DNA of 64,000 bases from Cryptomeria japonica (taxonomy: Eukaryota; Streptophyta; Pinopsida; Cupressales; Cupressaceae). Shown piece by piece: positions 23,461 to 35,151 of the stretch. The position numbers were made by a program, and so were the translations under genes. The notes under the pieces are model-generated. The model had not been told where the DNA came from and made no database searches. It was given only the letters and a program-made list of their open reading frames with translations. Position 1 is the stretch's first letter. Each line of letters opens with the position of its first letter. The stretch is from contig NC_081405.1 of assembly GCF_030272615.1 (NCBI RefSeq), forward strand, positions 568,291,095 to 568,355,094, given 5' to 3'.

Positions 23461-26400
23461 CGCATTTATTGCAAAAGGAACCTAAGGTCATTATTCAATA
23501 TCAGCCTCCCACTACATTTACAAGATGGGGAGAACTTGACAAAGAAACTGTAGACGATGATGTCATAGATTGGCTTTATAAGGATCCAACTGAGACCCCA
23601 CCTGTCAGATTGCCAGTGGAACAATACGGCAAAGGATTTACTATGTTGCAAAAGAAAGGATATGATGGTTGCAGTGTCTTAGGCCTGAACAACAATGGAA
23701 GGCTATAACTTGTCATACCCAAGAGGTGACCTCCAACTTTAGGGTTAGGTTTTGTACCATTACGAATTGGATCTACATCTACCAAAGTGCCCACGGGTAG
23801 AAAAGGACGTGATTCTAACGATGAAATAACACCTGAGGATACCCGACCCAAAACTGATTCCAATGAATGGGAGTGGAGTTCTTTTTCTTCTAGCTCATAT
23901 GCCCTCGACAATATTTTCATTGACCCTGATAATTTGCCTATGGAAGACAAACATGAAATAACTCCTCTTCCTAAAACGTGTCCTCATGCTTGGATAGAGT
24001 CATTTTGGGATCCAAGCTCCGAATCTGATACAAGAAATTTGGATAGTGATACCACAGATATTCATATCTTTACCATATCAGCCCTTTCTCTCCTTACAAC
24101 TGATGATGACATGCCACTCATCTATCCCCAGCTTATCCAACATGACCAACAAGAACTGCTCACATTGGACTATTTTCAAAATGACGAAGCAATTGCAGAA
24201 TTCCTTGGACTACAGGAAGGTATATCACAAGGTGATCATAAGGCAGGATTTTCTATTGACCTAGATTCCACGGCATATTTTGGGGAGTCAACTCCCTCTT
24301 CTAGTCATCAAAATGAAAAAAGAAAAGAAAAAGTAAAAAATCAAAAGAATAGATCTTTGAGTGAAAACCGTAAGGCACTCTCTGATCATACAAAAGTCAA
24401 AATAAAAGACGTACCTGCGGGTGAAAACCTCTCTGAGGCACCCAAAGGTGGAAGAGTGGACATACCCCTATTAAGTCAGGACAAATCAACATTGCTAGTG
24501 GAAATGACCGAGGAAATCAATTTGGGTACACTTGACAACCCTAAGGTCATTCATTTTGCTGCTTCTTTATCACAACAGGAAAAAATAGATTTTGTCAATT
24601 TCTTTCTTGAGAAGAAGATCAGCTTTGCATGGTCCTATGCAGATATGCCTGGCCTAGATCCAGAATTGGTTCTTCATCATTTGCCACTAAAAGCTAATGC
24701 CAAGCCTGTCAAACGGAAACTTAGAAAGATGCATCCTCAGGTGGCTCTTTTGGTCAAAGTGGAACTAAAAAAATTACTAGATGTGGGCTTCATTAGACCC
24801 ATTGATTATGCGGACTGGATTTCAAATTTAGTACTAGTTAGCAAAGTAACTGGGGGCATCAGAATCTGCACAGATTTTAGGGATCTCAATAAAGCATGCC
24901 CTAAGGATGATTTTCCATTGCCAAACATAGATTTCATAGTGGACATGACTGCTGGATATGAGATGCTCTCATTGATGGATGGTTTCTCCGGCTATAACCA
25001 AATTCACATTTCTCTTGAAGATCAGCATAAGACAGCATTCACCTATGCTTGGGGTACCTACTGTTGGAATGTGATGCCCTTCGGTCTTAAAAATGCAGGC
25101 GCAACATATCAAAGAGCAATGACGACAATTTTTCATGATTTCATGCACACTTTGATGGAGGACTATGTTGACAACTTGTTATGCAAATCTGTCACCAGAG
25201 ATAGTCATCTAGCCATCTTGGGCCCGATCTTTGACCGAATGGAGACATACAAGCTCAGACTCAATCCAAAGAAGTGTGTCTTTGGTGTCACAGCTGGCAA
25301 ATTACTAGGGTACATTGTTTCTCACAGAGGCATTGAGGTCGACCTTGCCAAGGTTAAAGCAATAATGGATATGCCTCCACCTTCAAACCTCTGGCAATTA
25401 AGAAGTCTGCAAGGAAAGCTCCACTCAATTCGCCACTTCATAGCTCAGTTGGCCGACAAATGTCATCCATTCCAACATCTACTGCACAAAGGTGTCGCTT
25501 TCAAATGGACTGAGCAATGTCAATCAGCCTATCAAGCTCTCAAAGACTATTTGTTGTCGCCACCTATTCTAATGCCTCCGATAGACGGAAAGCCATTTTT
25601 ATTATATATTTCTGCAACTGAAATGGCATTAGGAGTTCTCTTGGCCCAACAGGATGAGAACGGCAAAGAGTGAGCTATTTACTATATCAGCCGGACACTG
25701 GTAGGCTATGAGCTAAATTATTCAACTATTGAAAGGGCATGCTTAGCGGTGGTATTTGCAACACAAAAGCTCCGACATTATATGTTAAGCCACCAAACAT
25801 TGTTGGTTGCAAAAATTGATCCCCTAAAATATTTGCTTAGCCAAGCAGCTTTGACAGGTCGCCTAGCAAAATGGGTCATGATTCTCAGTGAATTTGACAT
25901 TGAGTATATGGAGCGAAAGGTGATAAAAGGACAAGTCATAGCAGATCAACTTGCAGAGGCTCCTATTTCTGATGATCATCCCATGTTGACCGATTTTCCA
26001 GATGAATCAGTCTTTGCTTTCACATCCTCTAATGAATGGAAGTTATACTTTGATGGGTCCCATACCAAGTTCGGATCCGGAGCAGGCATCATGTTTGTCA
26101 CCCCTCAAGGTGATTCTATTCCAAACTCCTACAGAATAACTTTCCACTGTACCAATAACATTGCAGAGTATGAAGCACTGGTTACAGGACTCCGAGTAGT
26201 GGTCCATTGGAATATCACGCATTTGCAAGTCTATGGAGATTCTCAATTAGTCATCTGACAAGTGAATGATGACTACGAAACAAAAGATGAAAAGCTTATT
26301 CCCTATAAGCACATGGTAGATTTCTTCAAGACCAAATTCACGGCTATCCATTTCAGTCAAGTTCCAAGAATGCAAAACAAGTCAGCAGATGCGATGGCTA

Positions 26401-27791
26401 TGATTGCTTCCATGTTGAATATGCCCCACAATATGGACAAATGTGAATTTTTAGTTGAACAATTGCTGGTTCCTTCTTTTGACATTCCGACAGCAGATGT
26501 GATGTGTGTTCTTGTTGGTCCCAACTCCCCATGGTACAATGACGTATGTCAATATTTGAAATCCCAAATTTTACCACCTAACCTTTCTGCTAACCAACAC
26601 CGAGCCTTTATCCAACAGACAGCCAAATATATCATCATCGCCAACACCCTATACCGCCATTCCTTTGACCATACCCTCCTCAGGTGTTTGGATTTTGACG
26701 AAGCACAAACGGCTTTACATGAGGTTCACGATGGTATATGTGGGGGCCATTTCAATGGTCTAATCTTAGCCAAAAAGTTGATTCGTGCTGGGTATTATTG
26801 GCCCACTCTTGAAAAAGATGTTCATGATTTTGTTAAGAAGTGCTACAAATGCCAGATTCATGGAAACTATATTCATGCACCAGCCCAAGAGCTTCATTCT
26901 GTCATATCTCCGTGTCCTTTTTCTCAATGGGGATTGGATCTTATTGGCAAGATTCACCCGACATCTACAAATGGACACAAGTTCATCATTACAGCCACAG
27001 AGTATTTTACAAAATGGATTGAGGCTATCCCCATGACCTATATCACGGGTGTCCAAATTTCAAAATTTTTGCTGAATTATATCATATGCCGGTATGGGGT
27101 TCCCCTTGCCATAGTCACAGATTATGGTCGTCCTTTCAAGAATAAAGATGTTAAAGAACTCTGTGAAAAGTTTCATATCCAACACCATTTCTCCAGTCCA
27201 TACTATCCACAGGGGAATGGTCAAGCCGAAGCATCCAATAAAACCATTATCAAGATCCTAAAGAAGGTTGTCAATGATGTTGGTCGAGATTGACATGTAC
27301 AGTTGAATCCAGCACTGTGGGCCTATCGCACTTCTATCCGCACACCTACTGGCGCAACACCTTATTCCTTGGTGTATGGTGCGGAAGCCATTTTACCTTT
27401 GGAGGTGGAGATTCCTTCCTTGTGAGTTTCCTTGCAACATCTGATTGATGATGAGACACATAGAGTCTCTCGGCTACATCAGCTTGAGATGCTAGATGAG
27501 AAATGTCAGACAGCTCTGACACATTTGCAAGCATATCAAAACCGTCTCCGTCGCTCTTATAATAAGAAGGTCAAAGGGTGACACTTCGAAGTGGGAGACC
27601 TGGTTTTAAAGGCAAACCCTAAGAATGCACAGTCTACTGACATCATCAAAGGCAAGTTTGAACCTAATTGGGTTGGTCCTTTCATAGTAACTGCAGCATA
27701 TGGCTCGGGGGCATATCAGCTTGCTACCCCAGAAGGTGAACCTCTGTCTGATCCTATAAACAGCATGCATCTTCACAAGTACTGGGCATAA
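23461..27791 (+). pseudogene. Gypsy gag-pol (G-patch, RT, two RNase H, integrase), one frame with seven stops
   Basis: A single frame runs throughout without a frameshift. Stops are TAA 23706 and TGA 23727, 25671, 26256, 27291, 27423 and 27579; the natural end is TAA at 27789. A G-patch-like stretch lies near 23640-23760 (KKGYDGCSVLGLN, LGLGFVP). RT covers about 24700-25330 (RICTDFRDLNKACPKDDFPL, FSGYNQIHI, MPFGLKNAGATYQR). Its catalytic box reads YVDN (25164-25175) in place of YVDD. RNase H lies at 25560-25960. A second RNase H lies at 26030-26258 (LYFDGSHTKFGSGAG, NNIAEYEAL, GDSQLV). The HHCC zinc finger is near 26700-26850 and the integrase core at 26920-27290 (WGLDLIGK, VTDYGRPF, GQAEASNK). 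It would make the enzymes for copying and inserting the element; it is inactive here. Confidence 0.88.
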
Positions 27792-27814
27792 TTTTCTATC
27801 AGTACTTCTTCAAA

Positions 27815-28660
27815 TATGATCCTAAAAAAAATGAAAAAAATTGAAAAAAAAACAAAGAAAATACGAAAAAAATTGAAAAAATACAAAAAAAATACAAAAA
27901 AAAAAGTGAAAAAAAGAGAAAAAGAAAAAGAGCAAAAAGTAAAGAAAAAAATGATTCGCCCTCTAGTGAAAACCTGGCAAACAGGCGCTTTGGGCAAGTA
28001 CTTTGGTGAAAACCTGGCAAACAGGCGCCATGTGTAAAATGAGATCGTTGCTCCATCATCTGTCATGACCTCTAAGCTATGCTTTTTCTCGGCCGGTCTA
28101 TCATGTCTCTTGTAGTCTTAACCCAATGTTCTATTACAGGCCTGTTATTGGTCAACATCATTGTCTTGCATACCCCGGTTTCTGGTACATATGTTTTGGT
28201 CCTGGTCTATGTATGTCTTTCAAATGCACATTGGGTGTGTTTCCCTTGTCATGATCGATCACTGGAACTTTTACATTTAAAAATGTCCTGAAAAAAGATC
28301 ATAAAAATGGAAAAATGTCCTGAAAAAATCTCAAAAAAAATTGAAATATGATCCTAAAATAAAAACAAAAAAAATTGAAAAATGTCCTGAAATAAAAACA
28401 AAAAAAATTGAAAAATGTCCTGAAAAAATTCAAAACAATTCAAAAATGACCTGAAAAAATTCAAAACAATTCAAAAATGTCTTGAAATAATCAAAAAAAA
28501 AAAAAATCTAAAAATGTCCTGAAAAAAATCCCTAAAAAGTCATGTAAAGTCTTGAAAAAAAATAAACAAAAACATTTCAAAACATTAAAATCCACAAAAA
28601 GAAGCATTTTGTCAATAAAGGATCTCCTTTTGTGCATAAGACAAATCACTAAGCATACAT
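27815..28660 (+). repeat. A-rich tandem repeats after pol, with a 23-bp direct repeat
   Basis: Runs of A broken by single bases (27815-27950) are followed by two direct copies of TGAAAACCTGGCAAACAGGC (near 27966 and 28008). From 28276 to 28600 comes a degenerate tandem series built on AAAAATGTCCTGAAAAAAT. Tat elements commonly carry tandem repeats between pol and the 3' LTR. The ORFs here are low-complexity artefacts. Confidence 0.75.
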
Positions 28661-29664
28661 CCAACAACACGCAATCAAACACTGCGCTTTACTGAAATCA
28701 TGCTTTAACAGATGCATTGTTTCAATCAACTCAAACATTCAAACTGATCGCACTTCTCATGTCAATCAACCACAAATTTATTCGTCCTTGGCACACTATC
28801 ATGGGTCTTATATAGGGTGTGGTATACTTGAAACCAGACTGAGTCCTGTCTTAGACGGGGTACCGCATGTCCTGAAACCAGACAGCATGATTGTCCTATC
28901 AATGCTTTCAACTTTTGACAATGAAGATCAAGATGTTTGTTTGATTTGTTGGAATTTGTGCATCTTATCTTTCTATTGATTTATCTTTGATCATGCTCCT
29001 ATGTTGCTCGATGATGTCACTGAGTGATTTAGAGTGACCGGGATAGTTCATGGTCCCTTTCTTTTTTTGCGATTGTTGTTTGTCTGTGATGTGTCTGTCT
29101 TTTGCAAAAAGGGTTGCATTTCAGCTCTAGCCTTCAATGCCATGATGCTACACATCCGTTTTGCTACATAAAAATAAAGGTTCTCACCTACAAAGTGCAT
29201 TATTGAAAGCAAGTTTTTCTTCATCTCTAATTGTCCTCCATCTCATTTTCTTCTTACTAACATTTCTTCCATCAGTTCGGATAGTCAGTTCGGTCTAGTG
29301 CTCCGATTTCCCCGCAAACACACATGCTACATCCTGCATTCATTGGTTAGTACATTTGCATTACATCCAGCATCATATCAAGCATTTTATCCATTCCATA
29401 TTATAAATGCATCAAAACACATAAAATGCATTCATACATGTTCCACAGTGGTACATAAATAGTGCATAAGTCATCCATACATGGAAAATAACCATCGGTC
29501 ATAACATATTGCATCCTATCATAGCAATGCATATCATATCATATATCACAATAATATCAGAGTACAAAAATTGGACTGTCTGTCCTAAGTATGGCCCGCA
29601 GGTTGACTACAAAATGTCAAACTACATAATGTCCACTGTCTGTCCTAAGGAGCACGTGCCTCTA
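28661..29664 (+). other. Gypsy 3' non-coding region, nothing recognised
   Basis: No conserved protein is seen. Short related phrases recur (TTGAAACCAGAC near 28828 and TGAAACCAGAC near 28872; CTGTCTGTCCTAAG near 29577 and 29636), suggesting old internal duplication. Confidence 0.4.
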
Positions 29665-31494
29665 TCACTGGGTGCTCCCTCTATCTTCCTCATCCCTGCC
29701 ATGTCTCGCGGATGATGTCCCTCCTGGTCCTGGTTGTGGTGGTCTCATCAGTCCACTCACCCCCATGCTGCTCAATGACCTCCGAGAGCGTGCCCTGCTC
29801 TCTGTCCTCGATCGTGCCTGATATGAAGTTGCTCTCTGCTCTAGTGGAACAGGACCCTCATATAGTGTCCTCCAATGGCGTATCTCCTCTCCGGTCTCTA
29901 CCAACATCTATGCCATCTCTCGTGCACTGGCATCCCGAATCGACCCAATATACTCAATGACTCTCTGTTCCTCTCGCTGTGCCTGAGCAATCGCTGCATC
30001 TCAAGCCACTGTGAGTCTGGCTATCTCCACTCTGAACTGCTCCTGCTGTCTCTCTAAAGTCGCAATGTGATCCTGCTGACTCGCTATGGTAGCCCTGCAC
30101 ATCTCCATCTCTTCTGTCCTAGCTATCTCTGGCTCTATAGGTATATCTTGCAATGCTTCCTGCTCGTCATCCCCATCCTCATCTCCATCATCGTCATCCC
30201 CATCCTCATCTCCATCCTCGTCATCCCCCTCATCCTCATCACCATCCTCCTCCTCCTCATCCTCATCATCTCCCTCCTCCTCTCCTGTGAGTGAGAAGTC
30301 CTCCTGTCGCCTCGGTACTAGAATATCTGGATCTGTCAATGGCACTGGCCGTAGTCGTGCAAACCATCTCTCATACTCCTCTATCGTCCCGGCGTCTGCC
30401 ACATCTGATCTCCAATCCCACTGTCTCTATTGTAGCTGTGAGAAGTCAGTATATGCTATGTGTGGTTGAATCATACTCCCCCACTGACTCGTCTCTCTGT
30501 GCGATCAGGCAAAGTGTGCAGTCCTCCTGGGTACATCCTGCCTCTCTCCAAACTGTCGTCTCACCCTCTCTGACAGGTACAACTCAATCACTCTCTAGCG
30601 ATTCACTAGTCACCCAATCAGGTACCTCTCCTGTCTACAATATGGTAACTCATCACTGTCATCTGACCATCCCAGGCAATCACGATATGGCCTCCATATG
30701 AACTCTCTCAGTCGGTCTAGCTCATGTCGCCAATATAATATGTATCCAAAAGGACCCTGTCTCAGTGCTCCACCATAGCAGTACACATATGGTCGATGTG
30801 GTACTACCTGTCTATCTGTAATTAGTCGACATATGGCTATGTGCTCAAATGCCCATACCTGTAGCAATGTGACTCCACAGCTCAAAGTCTGCACTCCCTG
30901 ATATGCTATCTGATGCAGCTGAAAATATAGCATCGCCAATACACATGGTCCCCATGCATAGACTGTCCCCTTTGTCGCCATCCGCTCTAGCACCCTTCCC
31001 CATCCAATAGGGAATCTATGTCCTCGTTTGTCTCCTGCTAGTAGGCATGCTATCACCACTGCTATCACCACATACCATCGATCATACTCTGATGCCATGG
31101 TCTCCCAACCAATCTCCCTCTCGACAATATCCAAATCATCTGCGTCACACTCAAATAATCTGCACAACGCGTCTCTCCCTGTCACTAGGTCATACTCTAT
31201 CATCTCTCCATGAATCGAAATGCGGAGGATACGCCATACATCCTCCAGTGTCACCGTCGCCTCTCTAGTCGCCAGATGGAAAGAGGAAGTCTCCAAATGC
31301 CATTGCTCTGCCAATGCGGTAAGCATTCCTATGTTTGCCCTAATCTTGGGCATGAATGTGACATAGTATATCCCAAGTCCTGCTAATGTATCTCTGTCTG
31401 TGCTCCTGAGTCTATGTTGTAGAATGAAGCAGTCAGGTCGGTTCTCCCGTGTGATCAACGGATACTGTCGACTCTGCATCACAAATTGGGGCAC
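29665..31494 (-). pseudogene. Antisense ORF with plant mobile domain (PMD), in the Tat gypsy
   Basis: One minus-strand frame of 610 codons runs from 31494 to 29665, with five in-frame stops clustered from 30610 to 30400 and near 30000. The N-terminal 290 residues (31494-30610) resemble the plant mobile domain of MAIN/MAIL-type proteins: TLEDVWRILRISIHGEM, then CLLAGDKRGHRFPIGWGRVL and VLAMLYFQLHQIAYQG. A strongly acidic linker (minus strand of 30300-30170), a helical stretch near 30100 and a basic, serine/arginine-rich C-terminus near 29750 follow. Tat elements are known to carry extra ORFs, some antisense, between pol and the 3' LTR, and PMD occurs both in host genes and in transposable elements. 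The role of the ORF in the element is unknown. The assignment rests on pattern, not a search. Confidence 0.72.
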
Positions 31495-32283
31495 ATTTTG
31501 TCAGTATTAAGGTTTTCTCCTATGGGTTGCATTTCCTCATTTTCATGTCCAAATCAGGGTGTTTTTCATCTATTCTGACTTATCCTACCCTTATCCCCCC
31601 TTTTCGGATCATTTGCATGCAATTTCGAACCAAAATTGAGTCACAAATGCACAATTGCGCCTGTGTCAAGGAACCTGTGCCTGTGTCATGTAACCTGCGC
31701 CTATGTCTCCCTACACAAGCGTAGAAGACCCTACACAAGCACAAGATTTTCCCTACACAAGCGTAGGAGTCCTTTTCTGCATCCCCTGTGGGCCCCGCAA
31801 TGTCCCGCAAACAAGTCAAGTTCATGAAATTGAAAACATGGGTTTTTGAGATCCATATCACTGCTCCTGCATCGTTCAGTCATCTGTAAGTATGTACACG
31901 TTCCCCGAGGTGATCCGCCATTGGAATGTTCGCCATCTCTCTGCAAGTGTCCTTGTCCAGAGTAACAAATCCTCCTCTTTGTCTAGTGCAAATGAGCTCT
32001 TTTCAACCTCTTGGTCTCATTTATAGATCTTTGTCAGTGCATAGATGGACGTGCACCCTCTCCATCTTATGTTGGTCACGGTCTTTTGCATCTTATATTG
32101 CTTGTCCTTCATGCATTTGGTATCCGATTGTCAGTCCGTTCGATCCTATCATTTTTATCGATCAATTGGCCTCTTTTCTGCATGTTTCCGGCCAATTCCT
32201 CAAGGGGGCATGCATATGTCATTGTCATTGACTGGAGCATTTTCATTATTGTTCTTTGAAACAATGCTTAAAATCGCATTGTC
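31495..32283. other. Gypsy region upstream of the PPT
   Basis: It probably holds the promoter and 5' leader of the antisense ORF, which would fire toward pol. Near 31660-31770 short words related to CCTGTGCCTGTGTCA and CTACACAAGCGTAG recur. No gene is seen. Confidence 0.4.
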
Positions 32284-32299
32284 TCAAAGAGGGGCAAAA
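32284..32299 (+). promoter_or_regulatory. Gypsy polypurine tract
   Basis: TCAAAGAGGGGCAAAA immediately precedes the 3' LTR start TGTAGACACC. It primes plus-strand DNA synthesis in LTR elements. Confidence 0.8.
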
Positions 32300-33774
32300 T
32301 GTAGACACCTAAAAATGGTCAACGCTTGCGGAGTCATACTTTAACATTTGCGCATTGCCTCATTTTAGGTTTTTGCATCGCATTAACATTTCTTCTATGT
32401 CACGCACTTGGTTTTTATCATTTGCGAGCATCAAGTCATTCTTCTACATTCTTCATTCATCTCGCTCTCAAATTTGGTCTTGTCGACAACATTATCCAGT
32501 CATGATTTTGATCGATCTTATCCTATTGCATCAATGTGCATGCTCATTTGTCATCATTTTGGACATCGTCAATCCTAATTAGGGTTTTGTCCTCCTGTCA
32601 ATCTTGTGATCGATTTGTCATCGATCATTGTCCTCTTGTCAATCTTTTCCTCTGGCGATCGATTTATCATCAATCCTTATCATTTTCAATCTTGTCATTT
32701 GACGATCGATTTGTCATCGGTCATTGTCAATCTTGTCATTTCGCGATCGATTTGTCATCGATCGTCGTCCTTCTCAATCGTGTCAATTTGGATCAATTTG
32801 TCATTGTTCCTCGTCAATTGGCGCATTTTCTCAATCAAATCATTTATCACATTGGTCATTTATCAATTCAAAATCATGATCGATATCAATTATCTTCAAT
32901 CGAGACCTAATTGTCATTCTCGCATTGCTAATTCATCTTCTAAGGTTTCATGATTTAATCATTTAACTTTGTGTGTCATTTCTTCCTCTAGGATTAATAA
33001 ATTATTTATTTATCCTAAGTCTTCTCTTCGCAATTAAATGTTTATTTAATTGGCTAATTATTCCTCTTTTTGTGAATTAATTAATAAATGACAAATTATT
33101 AATTAATTTACATAATTCCTAAATTCTTAATTCTCTAATTTCCTAATTTTCTAAATTCCTAATTTCAATTTCCTCCTATTTCTCTCCTAGATTCATGGAA
33201 ATGACATAGAAATTTGTCATAATTTGTCATAATTGACAATCAATCAATTTTTGACATAGAAGTTTGTCATAATTTGTCATAAATTATCAATCAACAAATT
33301 TTGCATAGAAAGTGCATAATTTGTCATAATTTGTCATAATTGACATAATTGATTTGCAATTTCCATTTGAATTGAATCATGCTAATCTTGTCATCTCTCC
33401 AATTCTTCTATAAATTGGATGAATTTCTTCACTCAAACCCCTTGATTCTTGACCCCTAATCAGATTATCAAATTTCTAATCAATCACGCTTCGAGTACTC
33501 TTGAACAATAATCTTGTCTACTTGCTTTCAATTATGTGTGTGCACTTGTAGGTGAGATCCACAATCAAACTATTTGAAGAGGAAAGAAGAACAATGGAGC
33601 CGCATGAAGGAAGCATTTGGATTTACCTCTGGTTTGCATAATCTTTTTGAATGTTTCAATTTTCATGTCTCTATTGAATGTGTTTAGGATAGATCATTGC
33701 AATTGTGCTTTCATGATTGAGCTAATGATTAGTTTTTATATTGTTTGTGATGATTTCCTATTTCCTAACGTACA
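32300..33774 (+). repeat. Gypsy 3' LTR (1,475 bp)
   Basis: It starts TGTAGACACCTAAAAATGG, typical of Tat LTRs, and ends AACGTACA just before the second CATAA. Inside, 32600-32800 carries repeated GATCGATTTGTCATCGATC-type units, and 33190-33350 carries repeated TTTGTCATAA. Confidence 0.82.
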
Positions 33775-33944
33775 CATAAATTAAACACTTATTAATAACA
33801 TTAAATGGCTGAGTAATTATGTTTTAGTTGAAAATGAAAATAAAATATTTTATTTCAGGACAGCTCACACTATTACCCTATCATATTTTAGACTCTCGGT
33901 TTTGTTAGTAGTGGTTTGATGTCTTTGGAGCTGATCATTGCATT

Positions 33945-34691
33945 TCTTTAGTTACGTTTGCCAGCCTACTCCTAGCTTGTGCCAAAATGGGAGCTTTGGA
34001 ACAGGATATGGACATCCATCAAAGCATAAAAGATAGAGGAATTTTGTCAGATGTAGTTGCAACTGCACAAAATGGATTTGTTGAGAAGGCTTTAGAAACT
34101 TTCAAGCAAATGCAATCAATAGGTGTAAAGCCAAATTCCATGACCATTGCTACTATCCTCCCTGCCTGTGCCAAAATGGGAGATTTGGAACAAGGTATGG
34201 ACATTCATCGAAGCATAAAGGATAGAGAAATTTTGTCAAATGTTGTAGTTGTTACTGCCTTGGTAGACATGTATGCAAAATGTGGAAGCATAGACAAGGC
34301 ACGTGAACTATTTGATAGAGTGCCTGAAAGAAATGTTGTCTCGTGGACTGCAATGATTGTTGGATATGCACAAAATGGATTTGTCGAAAAGGCTTTAGAC
34401 ACTTTCAAGCAAATGAAATTGGAAGGCATAAAGCCAAATTCCACAACCTTTGCCAGAATCCTCCCTGCCTGTGAAAAAATGGGAGCTTTGGAACAAGGTA
34501 TGGACATCCATCAAAGCATAACGGATAGAGGAATTTTGTTAGGTGTTGTACTTGCAAATGCCCTACTTGACATGAATGCAAAATGTGGAAACATGGACAA
34601 GGCTCATGAATTGTTTGATACGATGCCGCAAAGAGATGTGATCTCATGTGAACAATCAACACGCATGTATACGAGAGGAAGGGATTGCTGA
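33945..34691 (+). pseudogene. Captured PPR gene fragment (PLS class), copy B
   Basis: This is the counterpart of the fragment at 6790-7530. The open frame from the ATG at 33987 gives MGALEQDMDIHQSIKDRGI, the same internal-deletion joint (DVVATAQNGF), LVDMYAKCGSIDKARELF and NVVSWTAMIVGYAQNGF, ending CEQSTRMYTRGRDC. It is longer than in copy A because CAA here is TAA there. It keeps PLS-type 31-36 residue repeats but has only about five, no targeting leader and no E/DYW end, so it is not a complete PPR gene. It sits between the gypsy insertion and the CACTA terminus. Confidence 0.8.
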
Positions 34692-34799
34692 TACAAAATT
34701 GAATGCTCACTCCTCAATCACAGTTCTATGGTTTTACGAGATTAAACTAGGACAATTAACTACCACATGTATATTTTTTGCAACATGAAATTAAAAACT

Positions 34800-35151
34800 A
34801 GGGCTATTTGAATCTACCTCCTGCGTGGGATTGCCTTCGACGTGGGTTTGATGTTCTTGGGGGTTGAAGTTGCCATGGATGTCTACGTGGGATTGCAATT
34901 CATAAATGAATTCCCCACCTCTTTTTTTATTTTGTAATGGCCGCTGTCGTCGGAATTACGAAGAACTCGAGCACTTTTTTGAAAAAAAGAAAATTCTCAT
35001 TGCTAATGCCTTCTTCATCGAAACCAAATGGGTAATTGCCCTCGGAATTACGACGAATGCGGGCATTTTTTCAAAAAAAAATCAAATTTGGCCACAATAT
35101 ACCTTCTCCGTCAGAAACCTCAGTCAGAAATCTAGTCCAAATGTATTAGTG
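34800..35151 (-). repeat. CACTA B right TIR and subterminal region
   Basis: On the minus strand the terminus reads CACTAATACATTTGGACTAG. Two subterminal motifs, TCGGAATTACGAAGAACTCG near 34949 and TCGGAATTACGACGAATGCG near 35042, are each followed by a short spacer and a T-rich run. Confidence 0.7.

Larger units (their letters stand above)
23454..33774 (+). mobile_element. Ty3/gypsy retrotransposon of the Tat type, 5' deleted, inserted in CACTA B
   Basis: The pol order is protease region, RT, RNase H, a second RNase H, then integrase, with no chromodomain; the doubled RNase H marks the Tat lineage. A long 3' region carries an antisense ORF with a plant mobile domain, as some Tat elements do. 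PPT and 3' LTR follow. The insertion is bounded by CATAA duplications and has an empty site in copy A. The 5' LTR survives as seven bases, so no second LTR remains for dating. Confidence 0.88.
10941..35151 (-). mobile_element. CACTA element, copy B, with nested insertions
   Basis: The right terminus at 35151 is certain from its match to copy A. The proposed left terminus is CACTAGTACATTCGG at 10941, which matches the inverted right end (CACTA.TACATT.GGA.T.GATTTC). The flanking triplets are CTT (10938-10940) and TTT (35152-35154), so the 3-bp target duplication would need one C-to-T change. LINE-like sequence flanks both sides, which supports one insertion. Gene content on the minus strand is the PPR fragment (antisense), a leader, TNP2 and TNPA-like remnants. 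A 10.3 kb gypsy sits inside. The 11.2-17.2 kb part has no counterpart visible in copy A, so I cannot say whether it is native to the element or a further insertion. Confidence 0.6.

Noticed and set aside
27773-28066. Lysine-rich and phenylalanine-rich ORFs
   Set aside because: Low-complexity A-rich tract between the gypsy pol and its 3' region.
33987-34691. Functional PPR gene
   Set aside because: Too few repeats, no start context or organelle leader, an internal repeat deletion shared with copy A, and a position inside a transposon.
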